DNA of 64,000 nucleotides from Gammaproteobacteria bacterium. Lineage in GTDB: Bacteria > Gemmatimonadota > Gemmatimonadetes > Longimicrobiales > Gaopeijiaceae. The first letter of the stretch is position 1; every line of letters begins with the position of its first letter. The stretch spans positions 1 through 64,000 of the forward strand of contig JAPPMM010000024.1 of NCBI GenBank assembly GCA_028819075.1, given 5' to 3'. Shown in pieces: positions 33,725 through 42,465 of this stretch. The notes under the pieces were generated by a model, which was not told the origin of the DNA, made no database searches, and saw only the letters and a program-made list of their open reading frames with translations. The position numbers were made by a program, and so were the translations under genes.

Positions 33725-34375
33725 TTACTCCAGGTTCCCCGCCTTCAGCGCCAGCGCGAGGAATTCCTCGCGGGTCCGCGAGTCCTCCAGAAACGACCCC
33801 CGCATCGCCGACGTGAGGGTCGAGGAGTTCTGCTGCTCGACGCCACGCATCATCATGCACAGGTGGTGCGCCTCCACGATCACGCCCACGCCCTGTGGAT
33901 GTACGACATCCCACAGCCCCTGGGCGATCTGCTCGGTCAGCCGCTCCTGAACCTGGAGCCGGCGCGCGAAGACGTTGACGATGCGCGCGGTCTTGGACAG
34001 CCCGACGATCCGCCCGTTCGGGATGTACGCCACGTGGACCTTGCCGAAGAACGGCAGCAGGTGGTGCTCGCACAGGGAATACATCTCGATGTTGCGCACC
34101 AGCACCATGTTCTGGTGGCTCTCCCGGAAGAGCGCGCCGGCCATCACGTCCTCGGGCGCCTGCGCGTACCCGCTGGTGAACAGCTCCATCGCGCGCGTCA
34201 CCCGTTCCGGCGTGCGCACCAGACCCTGCCGGCCGGGATCCTCGCCGATGCGGCGAATGATCTCGGTCACGAGTTCCTCGAACGAGGCCCGGGCCAGCGA
34301 ATCCGGGAGGGAGCCGGCTGCCTTCGCTCGACCCGGGGCGGGGCCGTTCCCCCGCAGGAGTCCCCGGCTACTCAC
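33725..34375 (-). CDS. folE: GTP cyclohydrolase I
   Basis: 216 residues. Zinc ligands are Cys and His in [20 protein letters not shown] and Cys in [12 protein letters not shown]. Other marks are [26 protein letters not shown] and [14 protein letters not shown]. It converts GTP to dihydroneopterin triphosphate for folate, queuosine or pterin cofactors. The gene overlaps the PTPS gene by eight bases and precedes the SDR gene by four, so the three form an operon read from 34784 to 33010. Confidence 0.95.
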   Translation of the reverse strand: MSSRGLLRGNGPAPGRAKAAGSLPDSLARASFEELVTEIIRRIGEDPGRQGLVRTPERVTRAMELFTSGYAQAPEDVMAGALFRESHQNMVLVRNIEMYSLCEHHLLPFFGKVHVAYIPNGRIVGLSKTARIVNVFARRLQVQERLTEQIAQGLWDVVHPQGVGVIVEAHHLCMMMRGVEQQNSSTLTSAMRGSFLEDSRTREEFLALALKAGNLE

Positions 34376-34784
34376 CCGAGTACTCCGCCCGGTTTCTCGG
34401 CGTCTCCCACAGGACCAGCTTCACCAGTTCCACCTCCGGAGGCATGCGTTCACGCAGCCTGCGCCAGATCGCCACCACCACGTTCTCCGTGGAGGGAATG
34501 ATCCCGTCCAGCCAACCGACATCCATGTTCAGGTTGGCGTGGTCGACGTCACCGATCACGCCGTCCTGCACCAGATCACGCAACTGCTTCAGGTCCATGA
34601 CGTAACCCGTGTCCGGGTCGACCGGTCCCTCCACGGTCACGTCCAACTCGTAGTTGTGGCCGTGCCAGTTGGGGTTGGCGCAGCTGCGGAACACCTCTTG
34701 GTTGCGCTCATCGGACCAGTCGGCCCGGTGCAGCCGGTGGGCGGCGCAGAAGTGCATTCTCCGCGTGATCCTTACCCGCGGCAT
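34368..34784 (-). CDS. 6-pyruvoyl-tetrahydropterin synthase (PTPS, eukaryote-like)
   Basis: 138 residues. [18 protein letters not shown] provides two zinc His residues, and [20 protein letters not shown] provides the catalytic Cys and the HGH zinc ligand. [18 protein letters not shown] and [13 protein letters not shown] complete the family. The [11 protein letters not shown] block closely follows the animal PTPS pattern (CNNPNGHGHNY) rather than that of QueD. It likely makes 6-pyruvoyl-tetrahydropterin. AAGGGAGAG precedes the ATG directly, giving a strong ribosome site. Confidence 0.88.
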   Translation of the reverse strand: MPRVRITRRMHFCAAHRLHRADWSDERNQEVFRSCANPNWHGHNYELDVTVEGPVDPDTGYVMDLKQLRDLVQDGVIGDVDHANLNMDVGWLDGIIPSTENVVVAIWRRLRERMPPEVELVKLVLWETPRNRAEYSGE

Positions 34785-35062
34785 CTCTCCCTTCCCGCTG
34801 CGGACACGAATGCGACCATCAGAAAAACAGGAGACCGGCGCCCCGTCGGACGCCAGCCTCCCGGCATTTCGGAGGAGATATTTGAAGCCCGGGTACGAAT
34901 CCTTGGCGACCTCCCCGCGAGTTCCGCAGTCCCCTTTCCCGGGGCGTTGCGTCCGGCGCGAGAGCCAGTCCCGGCCTCATTGTGTTGGCTCAATTATCGA
35001 TGGGCCTCCGAAACGCAGGGCAAAAGTAGCGATGCCGCCCGCGTTTGTCCAACAGCCGGCGA

Positions 35063-36142
35063 TCAGCCTCCGTCCCTCGATTCGCCGCTCTCGAGCAGCC
35101 CGCGCAGGACACACAGTTCGGCGTTGGCCAGACACGCTCCGGCGGCGCCCCGCACCCCGTTGTGCACCACGGTGACGAGCGCGAGATCGTGTGGGGGGGC
35201 GGAGCGTATGCGGCCGACGCTGACCGCCATGCCGCGCGAGGCGCCGATGTCGAGGCGGGGCTGCGGCCGGTCGGGCTCCCGGCGCACCGCGAGGGGCCGC
35301 TCCGGGAGCGTCGGCAGTTCGGGCAGTGATGCGCATGGCCGATAGTCGAGGAGGCAGCGCTCGACCTCCTCCGGGTCAGCCGGCGTGCGCAGCTTCAGGA
35401 AGACATGCGCCATGTGCCCGTCGAGCACGGGCACCCGGTTCGTGCTGGCGGCGACTCGAATGCGGGTACCGAGGATCTTGTTGAGTTCCGGGCCGATCTT
35501 TTCCTCTTCGCCGGAGATCCAGGGAACGACGTTTCCGGACATCCGGACCGCGCCCGTGCCGTTGAGCCCGGCGCCGGACAGCGCCTGCAAGGTTACCAGC
35601 GTGGCCTCCTCGATCCCGAAACTCCTTTCGATCGGGGCCAGCGCCAGCGCAACTCCGACGACGACGCAGTTCGGGTTGGTCACCAGCGCGCCTCCCCGGG
35701 CGAACCAGCGCTGCGACCGGACCCGCTCCAGGTCTCCGGCGTTGATATCGGGCACGATCAGGGGCACATCCGCCCGCTGACGGTGGGCGGAGGCGTTGCT
35801 GCAGACCACGTGGCCGGCGCGGGCGAGGTCGAGTTCCAGGTCGGTGGCGACGGCGCGCGGCAGCGCGGAGAGCACCAGCCGGCTGCGGAGCCGATCGCGA
35901 ACGGCGCGCACCGGCAGGCCGGCCGCCGTGTCCGGGATGTCCCCGGTAAGGCTCCACTGCACTGCGTCCGCATAGCGCCGGCCGGCGCTCCGTGACGATG
36001 CGACGACTTCGGCCAGCCGCAGCGAGGGGTGTCCGGCGAGCATGCGAACCAGACGCTGGCCGACGATTCCCGTGGCTCCGAGAACGGCCACCGGCAGGCG
36101 TGGATCCCGGGCGCTTCCGGGACGCGGGCTCCGGCTGCTCAC
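35063..36142 (-). CDS. asd: aspartate-semialdehyde dehydrogenase
   Basis: 359 residues from the GTG at 36142. PVAVLGATGIVGQRLVRML is the NADP fold, GALVTNPNCVVVGVALAL includes the catalytic Cys, and QALSGAGLNGTGAV and GHMAHVFLKL complete the active site. It reduces aspartyl phosphate to the semialdehyde between the two activities of ThrA. The start is chosen because AGGAG lies about 10 bases upstream and a promoter-like element lies further out. The longer frame would start inside that element's -35 box. Confidence 0.9.
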   Translation of the reverse strand: MSSRSPRPGSARDPRLPVAVLGATGIVGQRLVRMLAGHPSLRLAEVVASSRSAGRRYADAVQWSLTGDIPDTAAGLPVRAVRDRLRSRLVLSALPRAVATDLELDLARAGHVVCSNASAHRQRADVPLIVPDINAGDLERVRSQRWFARGGALVTNPNCVVVGVALALAPIERSFGIEEATLVTLQALSGAGLNGTGAVRMSGNVVPWISGEEEKIGPELNKILGTRIRVAASTNRVPVLDGHMAHVFLKLRTPADPEEVERCLLDYRPCASLPELPTLPERPLAVRREPDRPQPRLDIGASRGMAVSVGRIRSAPPHDLALVTVVHNGVRGAAGACLANAELCVLRGLLESGESRDGG

Positions 36143-36206
36143 CGAAAGCGATCTCCTGGTGCGGAAGGGCTCGAAAGGATGAACGAGCCGAACTTCAGTT
36201 GCGCGG

Positions 36207-36235
36207 AGGGTACCGGAATCCGGTAGTCGAGTCAA
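36207..36235 (-). promoter_or_regulatory. sigma-70-like promoter of asd
   Basis: On the minus strand TTGACT (36230-36235), a 17-base spacer and TACCCT (36207-36212) fit a housekeeping promoter. Transcription would start near 36200, leaving a leader of about 55 bases to the GTG. Confidence 0.45.
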
Positions 36236-36289
36236 CGGTGGCGATGTTCCACCACGCGGCTCTGGCAGCCCGCGGATGAACTACCCCCG

Positions 36290-37003
36290 TCATTCCCCGG
36301 GAGACGCCGATTCGACGGGAAGATCCACGGGTGTCTGGTAGAGGGAACGAAGGGTGCTTCGATCGCGCGCGGTGGGCGCCGGGGGCAGATCCGGGCCCGC
36401 CCACATGATGTCGGACGGGTCCGGCGAATGGCTCAGGATGCCCAGGACGTGTCCCATCTCGTGGATGACCAGCCGGTCGAGCAACTCCCGGTCGCCGGTA
36501 CGGCGGATGACCACGCGGTAGATGACCTGCGAGGGCTCGCCGTCGCGGCGGGGCCACGTGCGCAGCGCGTCGCGGGGGTCGTTCAGGCACCCGAGCGTCG
36601 AGGCGGCGCCCGTCACGGGTCCCAGGCACGTCATGGGGGTCGAGAGAACGCCCGTCGCATCGTGCCAGCGCAGCACCGCGCGCGCCTCGCCCAGGTCGGT
36701 GGTCTCCCGCAACCGCACTTCGCCGAACACCGCGGCGGACCGCCATGCCCGCACCGCCCCCTCAAGAGCCCGCCGCAGGTCGTCAGCGCCCGGCTGTTCG
36801 TCCACCACGAACACCGGCACGACGGCACCCCGGTCCCAGTGGAAGGTTCGCTGGCGGGCGCGGCCGTCGGTGCCGTAGACGGCCAGGCGGAAGTCGTAGG
36901 GGCCGGGAAGCGCCGGGACGGTCGCGCTGTCGCAGGCGGTGACGAGCGCCGAGCCCAACACGGCCACGCGCCACATCGATCCGGGTCCCCGCCGCCGGTT
37001 CAT
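36290..37003 (-). CDS. metzincin-type metalloprotease lipoprotein
   Basis: 237 residues. The signal ends in ALVTACDS. The zinc site HEMGHVLGILSH (HExxHxxGxxH) is followed by DPSDIMW, whose Met is the Met-turn of metzincins. A TMRGCLNDPRD-like segment holds two Cys. The domain order and size resemble matrixin-like proteases anchored to the membrane. The ATG at 37003 begins the signal (MNRRRG) and overlaps the stop of the upstream outer-membrane-type gene. Confidence 0.78.
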   Translation of the reverse strand: MNRRRGPGSMWRVAVLGSALVTACDSATVPALPGPYDFRLAVYGTDGRARQRTFHWDRGAVVPVFVVDEQPGADDLRRALEGAVRAWRSAAVFGEVRLRETTDLGEARAVLRWHDATGVLSTPMTCLGPVTGAASTLGCLNDPRDALRTWPRRDGEPSQVIYRVVIRRTGDRELLDRLVIHEMGHVLGILSHSPDPSDIMWAGPDLPPAPTARDRSTLRSLYQTPVDLPVESASPGE

Positions 37004-37665
37004 GGCGTCCCCCACACCGGCACGGCGAGGTAGGCGAGGAATCGAGTTACCGCACCGGTCGCCGCGCCCGCTTCGTCCAGCGGGGCGGGATCGAACTCGT
37101 GCCACTGCGCCTCGGCCACCCCGACCGCGAGAAACGGACCGGGGAGGCGGTACCCGAACCCGCCGGACAGCAGCACGCCCGTCCGTCCGTCCCCTTCCAG
37201 CAGATTCACGTCGCTGCTCAGGTACAGCACTTTTCCCGCCCCCACACGCACGTCCGCCCCCGCCAGCGGCGACAGCGGAACCCGAACCCCGCCCAGAATG
37301 TGGACGGCGGTCATCCGGCCAGCCGGCCAGGAGTTGCCCCCGCCCTCTCCCGCCACGTCGGCGATGGTCACGCCGGAACGGAACTCCAGTACGAGCGCAG
37401 GCCCGGGCCGCGCCGCCAGGGCCAGCTCGGCTACCGGGGCGGGCCGCGGGCCCACCTCCAGGTCGCGCGCCACCGCCTCGAGCTCGGCCGGCACCACGGC
37501 AATCCCTCGGGCGAAGGGGGTCGAGTACGCCCCGCCCCCACGCACCTCCACCGTGAGCGGCATCTGCGCTGCGGCCGGCGCCGCCGACAGCGCCATCAGC
37601 ATCAGGTGGAGAAGCCCGGCATGCACCAGCCCGCGAGCTCGATCTCGCACCCGCGCTCCGGTCAC
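37000..37665 (-). CDS. secreted beta-barrel-like outer-membrane protein
   Basis: 221 residues. The signal peptide ends near SAAPAAAQ. The mature part alternates Gly/aromatic strands: LTVEVRGGGAYSTPFARGIA, VAELALAARPGPALVLEFRSG, VRVGAGKVLYLSSDV and GGFGYRLPGPFLAVGVAEAQ. This suggests a small outer-membrane beta-barrel, as in OmpW/OmpA-like proteins. No family assigned. It ends by overlapping the metzincin start (ATGA) and follows nfo closely. Confidence 0.65.
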   Translation of the reverse strand: MTGARVRDRARGLVHAGLLHLMLMALSAAPAAAQMPLTVEVRGGGAYSTPFARGIAVVPAELEAVARDLEVGPRPAPVAELALAARPGPALVLEFRSGVTIADVAGEGGGNSWPAGRMTAVHILGGVRVPLSPLAGADVRVGAGKVLYLSSDVNLLEGDGRTGVLLSGGFGYRLPGPFLAVGVAEAQWHEFDPAPLDEAGAATGAVTRFLAYLAVPVWGTP

Positions 37666-38531
37666 GTGCGCCAGGAACGCAGGAGTGCCAGGTTGCGCCG
37701 GTCGTTCGACACCACGTCGTCGCCCTTGGGCGTCTCCAGCAGCTTGGGAATGTCCCGGAAGCGAGCGTCCCGCATGATGCGGCGAAAGGGAGCCTCGCCC
37801 AGCGTACCCTCGCCGATCATCTCGTGCTGGTCGCGGCGGGAAGCGAAGGGGTGCTTCGAGTCGTTCAGGTGAAAGAGTTCGAGCGAGCCCGGACCGAGCG
37901 CGTCGTCGAAAGCCCGCCAGACGTCCTCGTAGCCATCAACCAGATCGTACCCGGCGGAAAACGCGTGACAGGTATCGAAGCATACGCCCACGCGCTGGTC
38001 CAGCGGCGGGCCCACGCCCTTGCGGATCGCGGCGAGGTGCTCGAACCGGCCTCCGACCGTGGTGCCGGCCCCCGCGGTCAGCTCGAGCAGCACGCGGGGC
38101 CCATCCGGACACCCGTCGAGCGCCTCCGTCAGAGCCGCGGCGTTGCGGGCGATGCCGCTGGCGATGTCGCCGTCGGTGGCGTTTCCCGGATGCGTGACGA
38201 GAAAATCCAGGCCCAGATCGCGCCCGCGCCCCAGCTCTGCCCGGAAGCTGTCCAGGGACCGGCGCCAGAGTCCCGGATCCGGGGACGCCAGGTTGATGAG
38301 GTAGGAGTCGTGTGCGACGGCACACCTGATCCCGGCGGCCGCACGCGCCTGGCTGAAGGCGCGGACCCGCCTGCCGTCGAGGGTGGGCTCGGCCCAGCGG
38401 TTCGGCTGCTTGGTGAAGAGCTGAAGGTTGAGGGCGGTGATGTCCCGTGCACGGCCGGGCGCGCGCTCGACCCCGCCCGCTACCGAAACGTGGGCGCCGA
38501 GTTCGTCGGCGATGACGGCGGGAACGGACAC
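37662..38531 (-). CDS. nfo: endonuclease IV (apurinic/apyrimidinic)
   Basis: 289 residues from GTG 38531. ELGAHVSVAGGVERA starts the TIM barrel. AHDSYLINLASPDPGLWRRS, DFLVTHPGNATDG, RVLLELTAGAG, VCFDTCHAFSAGYDL and ELFHLNDSKHPFASRRDQHE hold the three-zinc ligands. It cuts DNA 5' to abasic sites in base-excision repair. A longer frame to 38804 overlaps rpsN and is rejected. The stop overlaps the start of the next gene. Confidence 0.93.
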   Translation of the reverse strand: MSVPAVIADELGAHVSVAGGVERAPGRARDITALNLQLFTKQPNRWAEPTLDGRRVRAFSQARAAAGIRCAVAHDSYLINLASPDPGLWRRSLDSFRAELGRGRDLGLDFLVTHPGNATDGDIASGIARNAAALTEALDGCPDGPRVLLELTAGAGTTVGGRFEHLAAIRKGVGPPLDQRVGVCFDTCHAFSAGYDLVDGYEDVWRAFDDALGPGSLELFHLNDSKHPFASRRDQHEMIGEGTLGEAPFRRIMRDARFRDIPKLLETPKGDDVVSNDRRNLALLRSWRT

Positions 38532-38556
38532 CGCCGCGGGCTGCCCGGGCCGGGCG

Positions 38557-38862
38557 CTACCAGCTGGACTTGCGGACCCCGGGGATCTTCCCCTCCAGGG
38601 ACCACTCGCGAAATGCGATGCGGGAGAGGCCGAACTTCTTGATGTGGCCGCGGGGCCGTCCCGAGGTGCCGCAGCGGTTGCGGTAGCGCGTCGCGCTGGA
38701 ATCGCGCGGCAGCTTCCGCAGCGCCCACTGGGCTTCCCGCTTCTCATCCGTGGACTTGTCCGGATCGGCGATGATCTTGCGAAGTTCGCGACGGCGCTCC
38801 GCATAGCGCTCGATCAACTCCGCGCGCTTCAGGTTCTGTTCGATCTTTCCTCGTTTTGCCAC
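38557..38862 (-). CDS. rpsN: 30S ribosomal protein S14, zinc-independent type
   Basis: 101 residues. [26 protein letters not shown] and [27 protein letters not shown] are S14 landmarks. The longer length and absence of the CxxC...CxxC ribbon (a single Cys) mark the zinc-free form. In many bacteria such forms replace zinc-containing ones under zinc limitation. The gene is 19 bases from the HIT gene and near a zinc-free L31. Confidence 0.95.
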   Translation of the reverse strand: MAKRGKIEQNLKRAELIERYAERRRELRKIIADPDKSTDEKREAQWALRKLPRDSSATRYRNRCGTSGRPRGHIKKFGLSRIAFREWSLEGKIPGVRKSSW

Positions 38863-38881
38863 CTTGCGCCTTCCTTGAGTG

Positions 38882-39253
38882 CTAGTGGGCGGACGAGCCC
38901 CGGGGAGCCGCGAGCATGGGCCCCAGCGGGCGTCCCCCGATCAGATGCATGTGGAGGTGGTAGACCTCCTGGCACCCGTCCTCGCCACAGTTGACGATCA
39001 GCCGGTATCCGGTTTCCGCAATGTCCTGCTCCCGTGCGATCCGGGCCGCGACCGCGAACATGCGGCCCAGCACCGGCTCGTCGTCGTTCGTTATGTCGCG
39101 CGCGCTTGCGATGATGTGGTTGGGCACCACCAGCACATGCGTGGGCGCGGCCGGCTCGATATCGCGAAATGCGGTCACCAGGTCGTCCTGATAGACGATG
39201 TCGGCCGGAATTTCCCGTCGGACGATCCGGGAGAAAATCGTGTCTGCCGCCAT
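38882..39253 (-). CDS. HIT-family nucleotide hydrolase
   Basis: 123 residues. [43 protein letters not shown] and the triad [18 protein letters not shown] (HxHxH) are typical of HinT-type histidine-triad proteins, which cleave AMP-linked substrates. The ATG at 39253 is taken because it aligns with the family start. The longer frame upstream runs over the L31 gene. Confidence 0.92.
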   Translation of the reverse strand: MAADTIFSRIVRREIPADIVYQDDLVTAFRDIEPAAPTHVLVVPNHIIASARDITNDDEPVLGRMFAVAARIAREQDIAETGYRLIVNCGEDGCQEVYHLHMHLIGGRPLGPMLAAPRGSSAH

Positions 39254-39264
39254 CCCCGGACCGG

Positions 39265-39549
39265 CTACTTCCCGTCCGACCCGTCCGCGTCGGACTTCTT
39301 GCGCATCTGTCGCGCATAGCGCTGCTGGAAGCGCTCGACGCGGCCCGCGGTATCCACCATGCGCTGCGTGCCCGTGTAGAACGGGTGCGAGGAACTCGAG
39401 ATCTCCAGGCTGACCAGGGGATACTCGTTGCCGTCTTCCCACTTGATGCTCTTGTCGCTCTTGACGGTCGATCGGGTCAGGAACGCGTAGCCGTTGGACG
39501 CGTCCTGAAACACCACCGGGTGATACGCCGGGTGAATTCCTTCTTTCAT
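39265..39549 (-). CDS. rpmE2: 50S ribosomal protein L31 type B (zinc-independent)
   Basis: 94 residues. [61 protein letters not shown] and [13 protein letters not shown] define L31 type B. The Cys residues of the zinc type are absent. It shares a strand with HIT and the zinc-free S14, and a promoter lies about 70 bases upstream. A zinc-responsive (Zur) operon is a reasonable expectation. I could not identify a Zur box. Confidence 0.93.
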   Translation of the reverse strand: MKEGIHPAYHPVVFQDASNGYAFLTRSTVKSDKSIKWEDGNEYPLVSLEISSSSHPFYTGTQRMVDTAGRVERFQQRYARQMRKKSDADGSDGK

Positions 39550-39621
39550 TCCCTTGGCTCCGAAGACTCTTGGTCCGGGTGCGGCCGCCGCCTTTCCCGG
39601 GCGAAGGACCGACAGCCGACA

Positions 39622-39651
39622 AGTTTACCGAAACAGGGGACTGCGGGTCAA
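39622..39651 (-). promoter_or_regulatory. sigma-70-like promoter of the L31-HIT-S14 cluster
   Basis: On the minus strand TTGACC (39646-39651), an 18-base spacer and TAAACT (39622-39627) precede rpmE2 by about 73 bases. The -35 box overlaps the last codons of the cytochrome gene. Confidence 0.5.
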
Positions 39652-40130
39652 CGCCCCGGATCCTGTTCCGGCGGGGTCAGCCTGAAGCTGCCCAGAACTT
39701 GATCGTCGGGTGGAAGTTCGTCGGAACCGGCGGGATAGCCGTTCAACTCCAGGATGTACGCCATCACATCCACGTAGGTCTGGCGCGGCAGTCCTCCCGG
39801 GTTGTCGTCGGGCATCGTGCGGCGCAGTTCCCGGTACAGGTCGCGGGCGGTGCGGCGCGCCCACACGTCCGTGAACACCGGGCCCTTGAACTCGCTCGTG
39901 TAGTGGCAGTCGGAGCAGACCTGACGAAACGCGCGCTGCCCGCGGCGGGCCTGTTCCTCCGTATAGAAGGCGACAAGAGCCGGAGATGCCGCGGCGGGAG
40001 GGGCGTCGTCCGGAGCCGGCGTCTCCACCGCCGCGGACTCGGGGGAAGGAGACGCCGGCGGAGCCTCCGGAGATCCCGCACACCCCGGAATCAGCAGAAC
40101 CACAATGGCGAACGACATGCGTGATGACAT
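39648..40130 (-). CDS. c-type cytochrome lipoprotein
   Basis: 160 residues. A lipobox in LLIPGCAGS follows a short signal, then a Pro/Ala linker. The haem motif is CSDCH in [14 protein letters not shown], with a later Met in [11 protein letters not shown] as possible sixth ligand. It likely shuttles electrons to or from the multicopper oxidase encoded just upstream (eight-base gap). The ATG is taken at 40130. An upstream GTG is possible. Confidence 0.83.
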   Translation of the reverse strand: MSSRMSFAIVVLLIPGCAGSPEAPPASPSPESAAVETPAPDDAPPAAASPALVAFYTEEQARRGQRAFRQVCSDCHYTSEFKGPVFTDVWARRTARDLYRELRRTMPDDNPGGLPRQTYVDVMAYILELNGYPAGSDELPPDDQVLGSFRLTPPEQDPGR

Positions 40131-40138
40131 CGGCGGCA

Positions 40139-41803
40139 CTACTCCTCCGTAACCTCGAAGACGAACATCATTCCCGCGTGCAGGTGCTCCGCGATGTGAC
40201 AGTGAACCATCCACGACCCCGGATTCGACATCTCCACGAGGAGATCCATGGTCGAGCCCACCGGCAGGATGGTGGTGTCCTTCCACACCAGGTTGGTGTT
40301 GGGGATGCCGTCGCGCTCGGTCACCAGGAAGCGCTGCCCGTGAATGTGGATGGGATGGTTCATCGGGTGAAACGACTCGGGATCGTTGAACACCCGGATC
40401 TTTACCACGTCGCCCACGCGGAACCGCCACTGGATGTCACCGTTCTCGCGCCCGCTGGCCGGCTCCCGCAGGATCCAGGTCACCTGGGTGCCCGTGGAGA
40501 GCCAGTTCATCATCGGCATGCCGTCGTTCCACTCGACCGGCGGCACATAGAACGTGTCGGCCTCCATCGACGCCACGATGGGCACGGGAAGGTCGCGCAC
40601 CCGGACCGTGGTCACCAGCTCGTAGTCCACCGGCTTGCCCAGCAGGGCCCGGAAGGGTTCGATGTCCTCGGCCACGTCGCGGTTCTCGCGCAGTGCATCG
40701 AACGCCTGGGTGACGGCGTCGTCGACAGCGGGGCCGTTCACGCTCACCACCGCCAGCGTGTCCTCGTGCGGATAGAAGGTGCCGCGGAAGTGGTTCACGG
40801 CCTGGATCGTGTTGGTGATGCCCACCTGCCCGGCCTCGGGGAAGCGCACGTCCACCACGTAGCGCTCGGCGGGCGCGATGACCACGCTCTCCACCCAGGT
40901 CTCGCGCTCGAACTTGCCGATGTCGGAAGCGATCAGCTTCACGCGCGCATTCCCGAACCGGACGTTGAAGGTGCGCGTGTTGGCGACGTTGGTCAGGTAG
41001 AAGCGAATCACCTCGCCGGCGCGCGCCTCGATGCGGTGGTCGTCGACCCCGTTGGTCAGCATCACGGTGCCGAAGCGTCCCATGAGCGCGTGCGTCGGCG
41101 CTTCCTCGCCCCAGGGGATGAGGCCCTGCCCGTCGATGAGGATGTCGTCGAGCACGAGCAACTCCTCGCGGTGGGAGGGGCCGTAATAGTCCGGGGCCGC
41201 CGGCATGACCAGCAGGTTCCCGTAGAGGCCAAGGTCCTGCTGGACGTCCTCGCGCATGTGCGGATGGTACCAGAACATGCCGGCGTCGGGAACGTCGATC
41301 TCGTATGTGAAGGTCTCGCCATCGGCGATGGGATCCTGGGTCAGGCCGGCGACCCCGTCGAAGCGGTTCTCCAGCCGTATGCCGTGCCAGTGGACCGTCG
41401 TGGGCAGTTGAATGCGGTTGGTCACCCGCACCATGATGCGTGAGCCGCGGTCGGCCTGGATGAGGGGACCCGGGTACTGGCCGCCGTATCCGAGCATGGC
41501 GTAGTCGCGCCCGCCGATCGTGCGCCGGACCACGGACACGTCCATGTCGAGGGTGTCGCCATCCGCCAGAACCACCCGCCGGCTGGGCTCGGCCGCCGGA
41601 AACATCGCGGGATCCATGCCGTCCCCGATGAGAAACGGGCGTACGGGCGGGAGCGCGTTCTCGAGCCCGGGCACCATGGGCATGGTCATGTCCATCGGCG
41701 GCATGCGCCAGCCACCGGCCTCGCCGTGCTCGCCGTGGCCCATCATCTGGTGCTCCTGGGCCGCGAGCGCGCCCGGCAGCACGGCCAGGAGAAGGACTCG
41801 CAT
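40139..41803 (-). CDS. three-domain multicopper oxidase
   Basis: 554 residues with a signal peptide (LLLAVLPGALAAQE). All four copper motifs are intact: VHWHGIRLENRFDG, FWYHPHMRED, NHPIHIHGQRF and HCHIAEHLHAGMM, the last with Cys for type 1 copper and Met as axial ligand. The layout fits laccase/CotA or bilirubin-oxidase-like enzymes that couple substrate oxidation to O2 reduction. Gly/Met/His-rich loops near the N-terminus (QMMGHGEHGE, MDMTMPMVPG) may bind copper. In operon with a c-type cytochrome, a small secreted protein and a propeller. Confidence 0.9.
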   Translation of the reverse strand: MRVLLLAVLPGALAAQEHQMMGHGEHGEAGGWRMPPMDMTMPMVPGLENALPPVRPFLIGDGMDPAMFPAAEPSRRVVLADGDTLDMDVSVVRRTIGGRDYAMLGYGGQYPGPLIQADRGSRIMVRVTNRIQLPTTVHWHGIRLENRFDGVAGLTQDPIADGETFTYEIDVPDAGMFWYHPHMREDVQQDLGLYGNLLVMPAAPDYYGPSHREELLVLDDILIDGQGLIPWGEEAPTHALMGRFGTVMLTNGVDDHRIEARAGEVIRFYLTNVANTRTFNVRFGNARVKLIASDIGKFERETWVESVVIAPAERYVVDVRFPEAGQVGITNTIQAVNHFRGTFYPHEDTLAVVSVNGPAVDDAVTQAFDALRENRDVAEDIEPFRALLGKPVDYELVTTVRVRDLPVPIVASMEADTFYVPPVEWNDGMPMMNWLSTGTQVTWILREPASGRENGDIQWRFRVGDVVKIRVFNDPESFHPMNHPIHIHGQRFLVTERDGIPNTNLVWKDTTILPVGSTMDLLVEMSNPGSWMVHCHIAEHLHAGMMFVFEVTEE

Positions 41804-41835
41804 TCCGTGAAGGAGGCGCACCGGCGTCGGCTGCC

Positions 41836-42447
41836 TCAATCGTAGCCGTAGGCGGCGCAGTTCTCCTCTTCGAAGGCGCCGTGCCCCGCCATGGTGTGCA
41901 TCTGCCCGCTGCGGGACATGCCGCGCATCACCACCGGGCCCGTCCACATCGCGGCCCCGGGATCGTCGGCGGGCTCGAGCGTGACCACCAGCAGAAACTT
42001 GTTCCACTGCGCCCGGCCTCGGAGCGGACCGCCGTCGGCCAGCGCGCCGATGCGCTCGACCTTGTCCAGGTTCGGCGTGGTCAGCCATCCCACATAGACG
42101 CCTTCGCGGGGCGCCATCAGGCGTTCCACCGAGAGCCACACGTCGAGCACGTAGCTGCCGTCCTCGGCCAGGGTGACCCCGAACGGGGAGTCGGGGAAGG
42201 TCACCTCGCCGAGTCCCGCCGCGAGGCCCGTGCCCGGAAGCCTGCGCGTGCTCACCACCGGGAAGGCGTAGTAGGCCGGCGCGTCGACCGGGGCGGCGGA
42301 TTCGGGCAGCGGCGCGTGGAACGCCTCGGTCGGCCCGACGGCATCCGGCAGCGCGCACGTCGCCGGAGGAATCCCGGGAGAGGGATCTCCGCTTCCCGGA
42401 GCCATCCCGGCGAGAAGCGCGAGCGCCAGCAGCATCTTGCCCATCAT
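41836..42447 (-). CDS. secreted beta-sandwich-like protein, homologous to the N-terminal domain of the other multicopper oxidase
   Basis: 203 residues with a signal peptide (LLALALLAGMAPGS). The core GEVTFPDSPFGVTLAEDGSY and YVGWLTTPNLDKVERIGAL, followed by WNKFLLVVTLEPADDPG, aligns with residues about 75-185 of the oxidase at 45693. Matching blocks there are PFGVTVTAEGNHVSNLTAW, AYVAWATTPTLDPMIRLGPV and FNKFLIMVTAEASAS. The tandem WxxTP...F-x-VTxE shape recalls RskA-type anti-sigma beta-sandwiches. Function unknown. It probably pairs with the adjacent multicopper oxidase. Confidence 0.7.
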   Translation of the reverse strand: MMGKMLLALALLAGMAPGSGDPSPGIPPATCALPDAVGPTEAFHAPLPESAAPVDAPAYYAFPVVSTRRLPGTGLAAGLGEVTFPDSPFGVTLAEDGSYVLDVWLSVERLMAPREGVYVGWLTTPNLDKVERIGALADGGPLRGRAQWNKFLLVVTLEPADDPGAAMWTGPVVMRGMSRSGQMHTMAGHGAFEEENCAAYGYD

Positions 42448-42465
42448 CAGGTCACCATCATGGGG

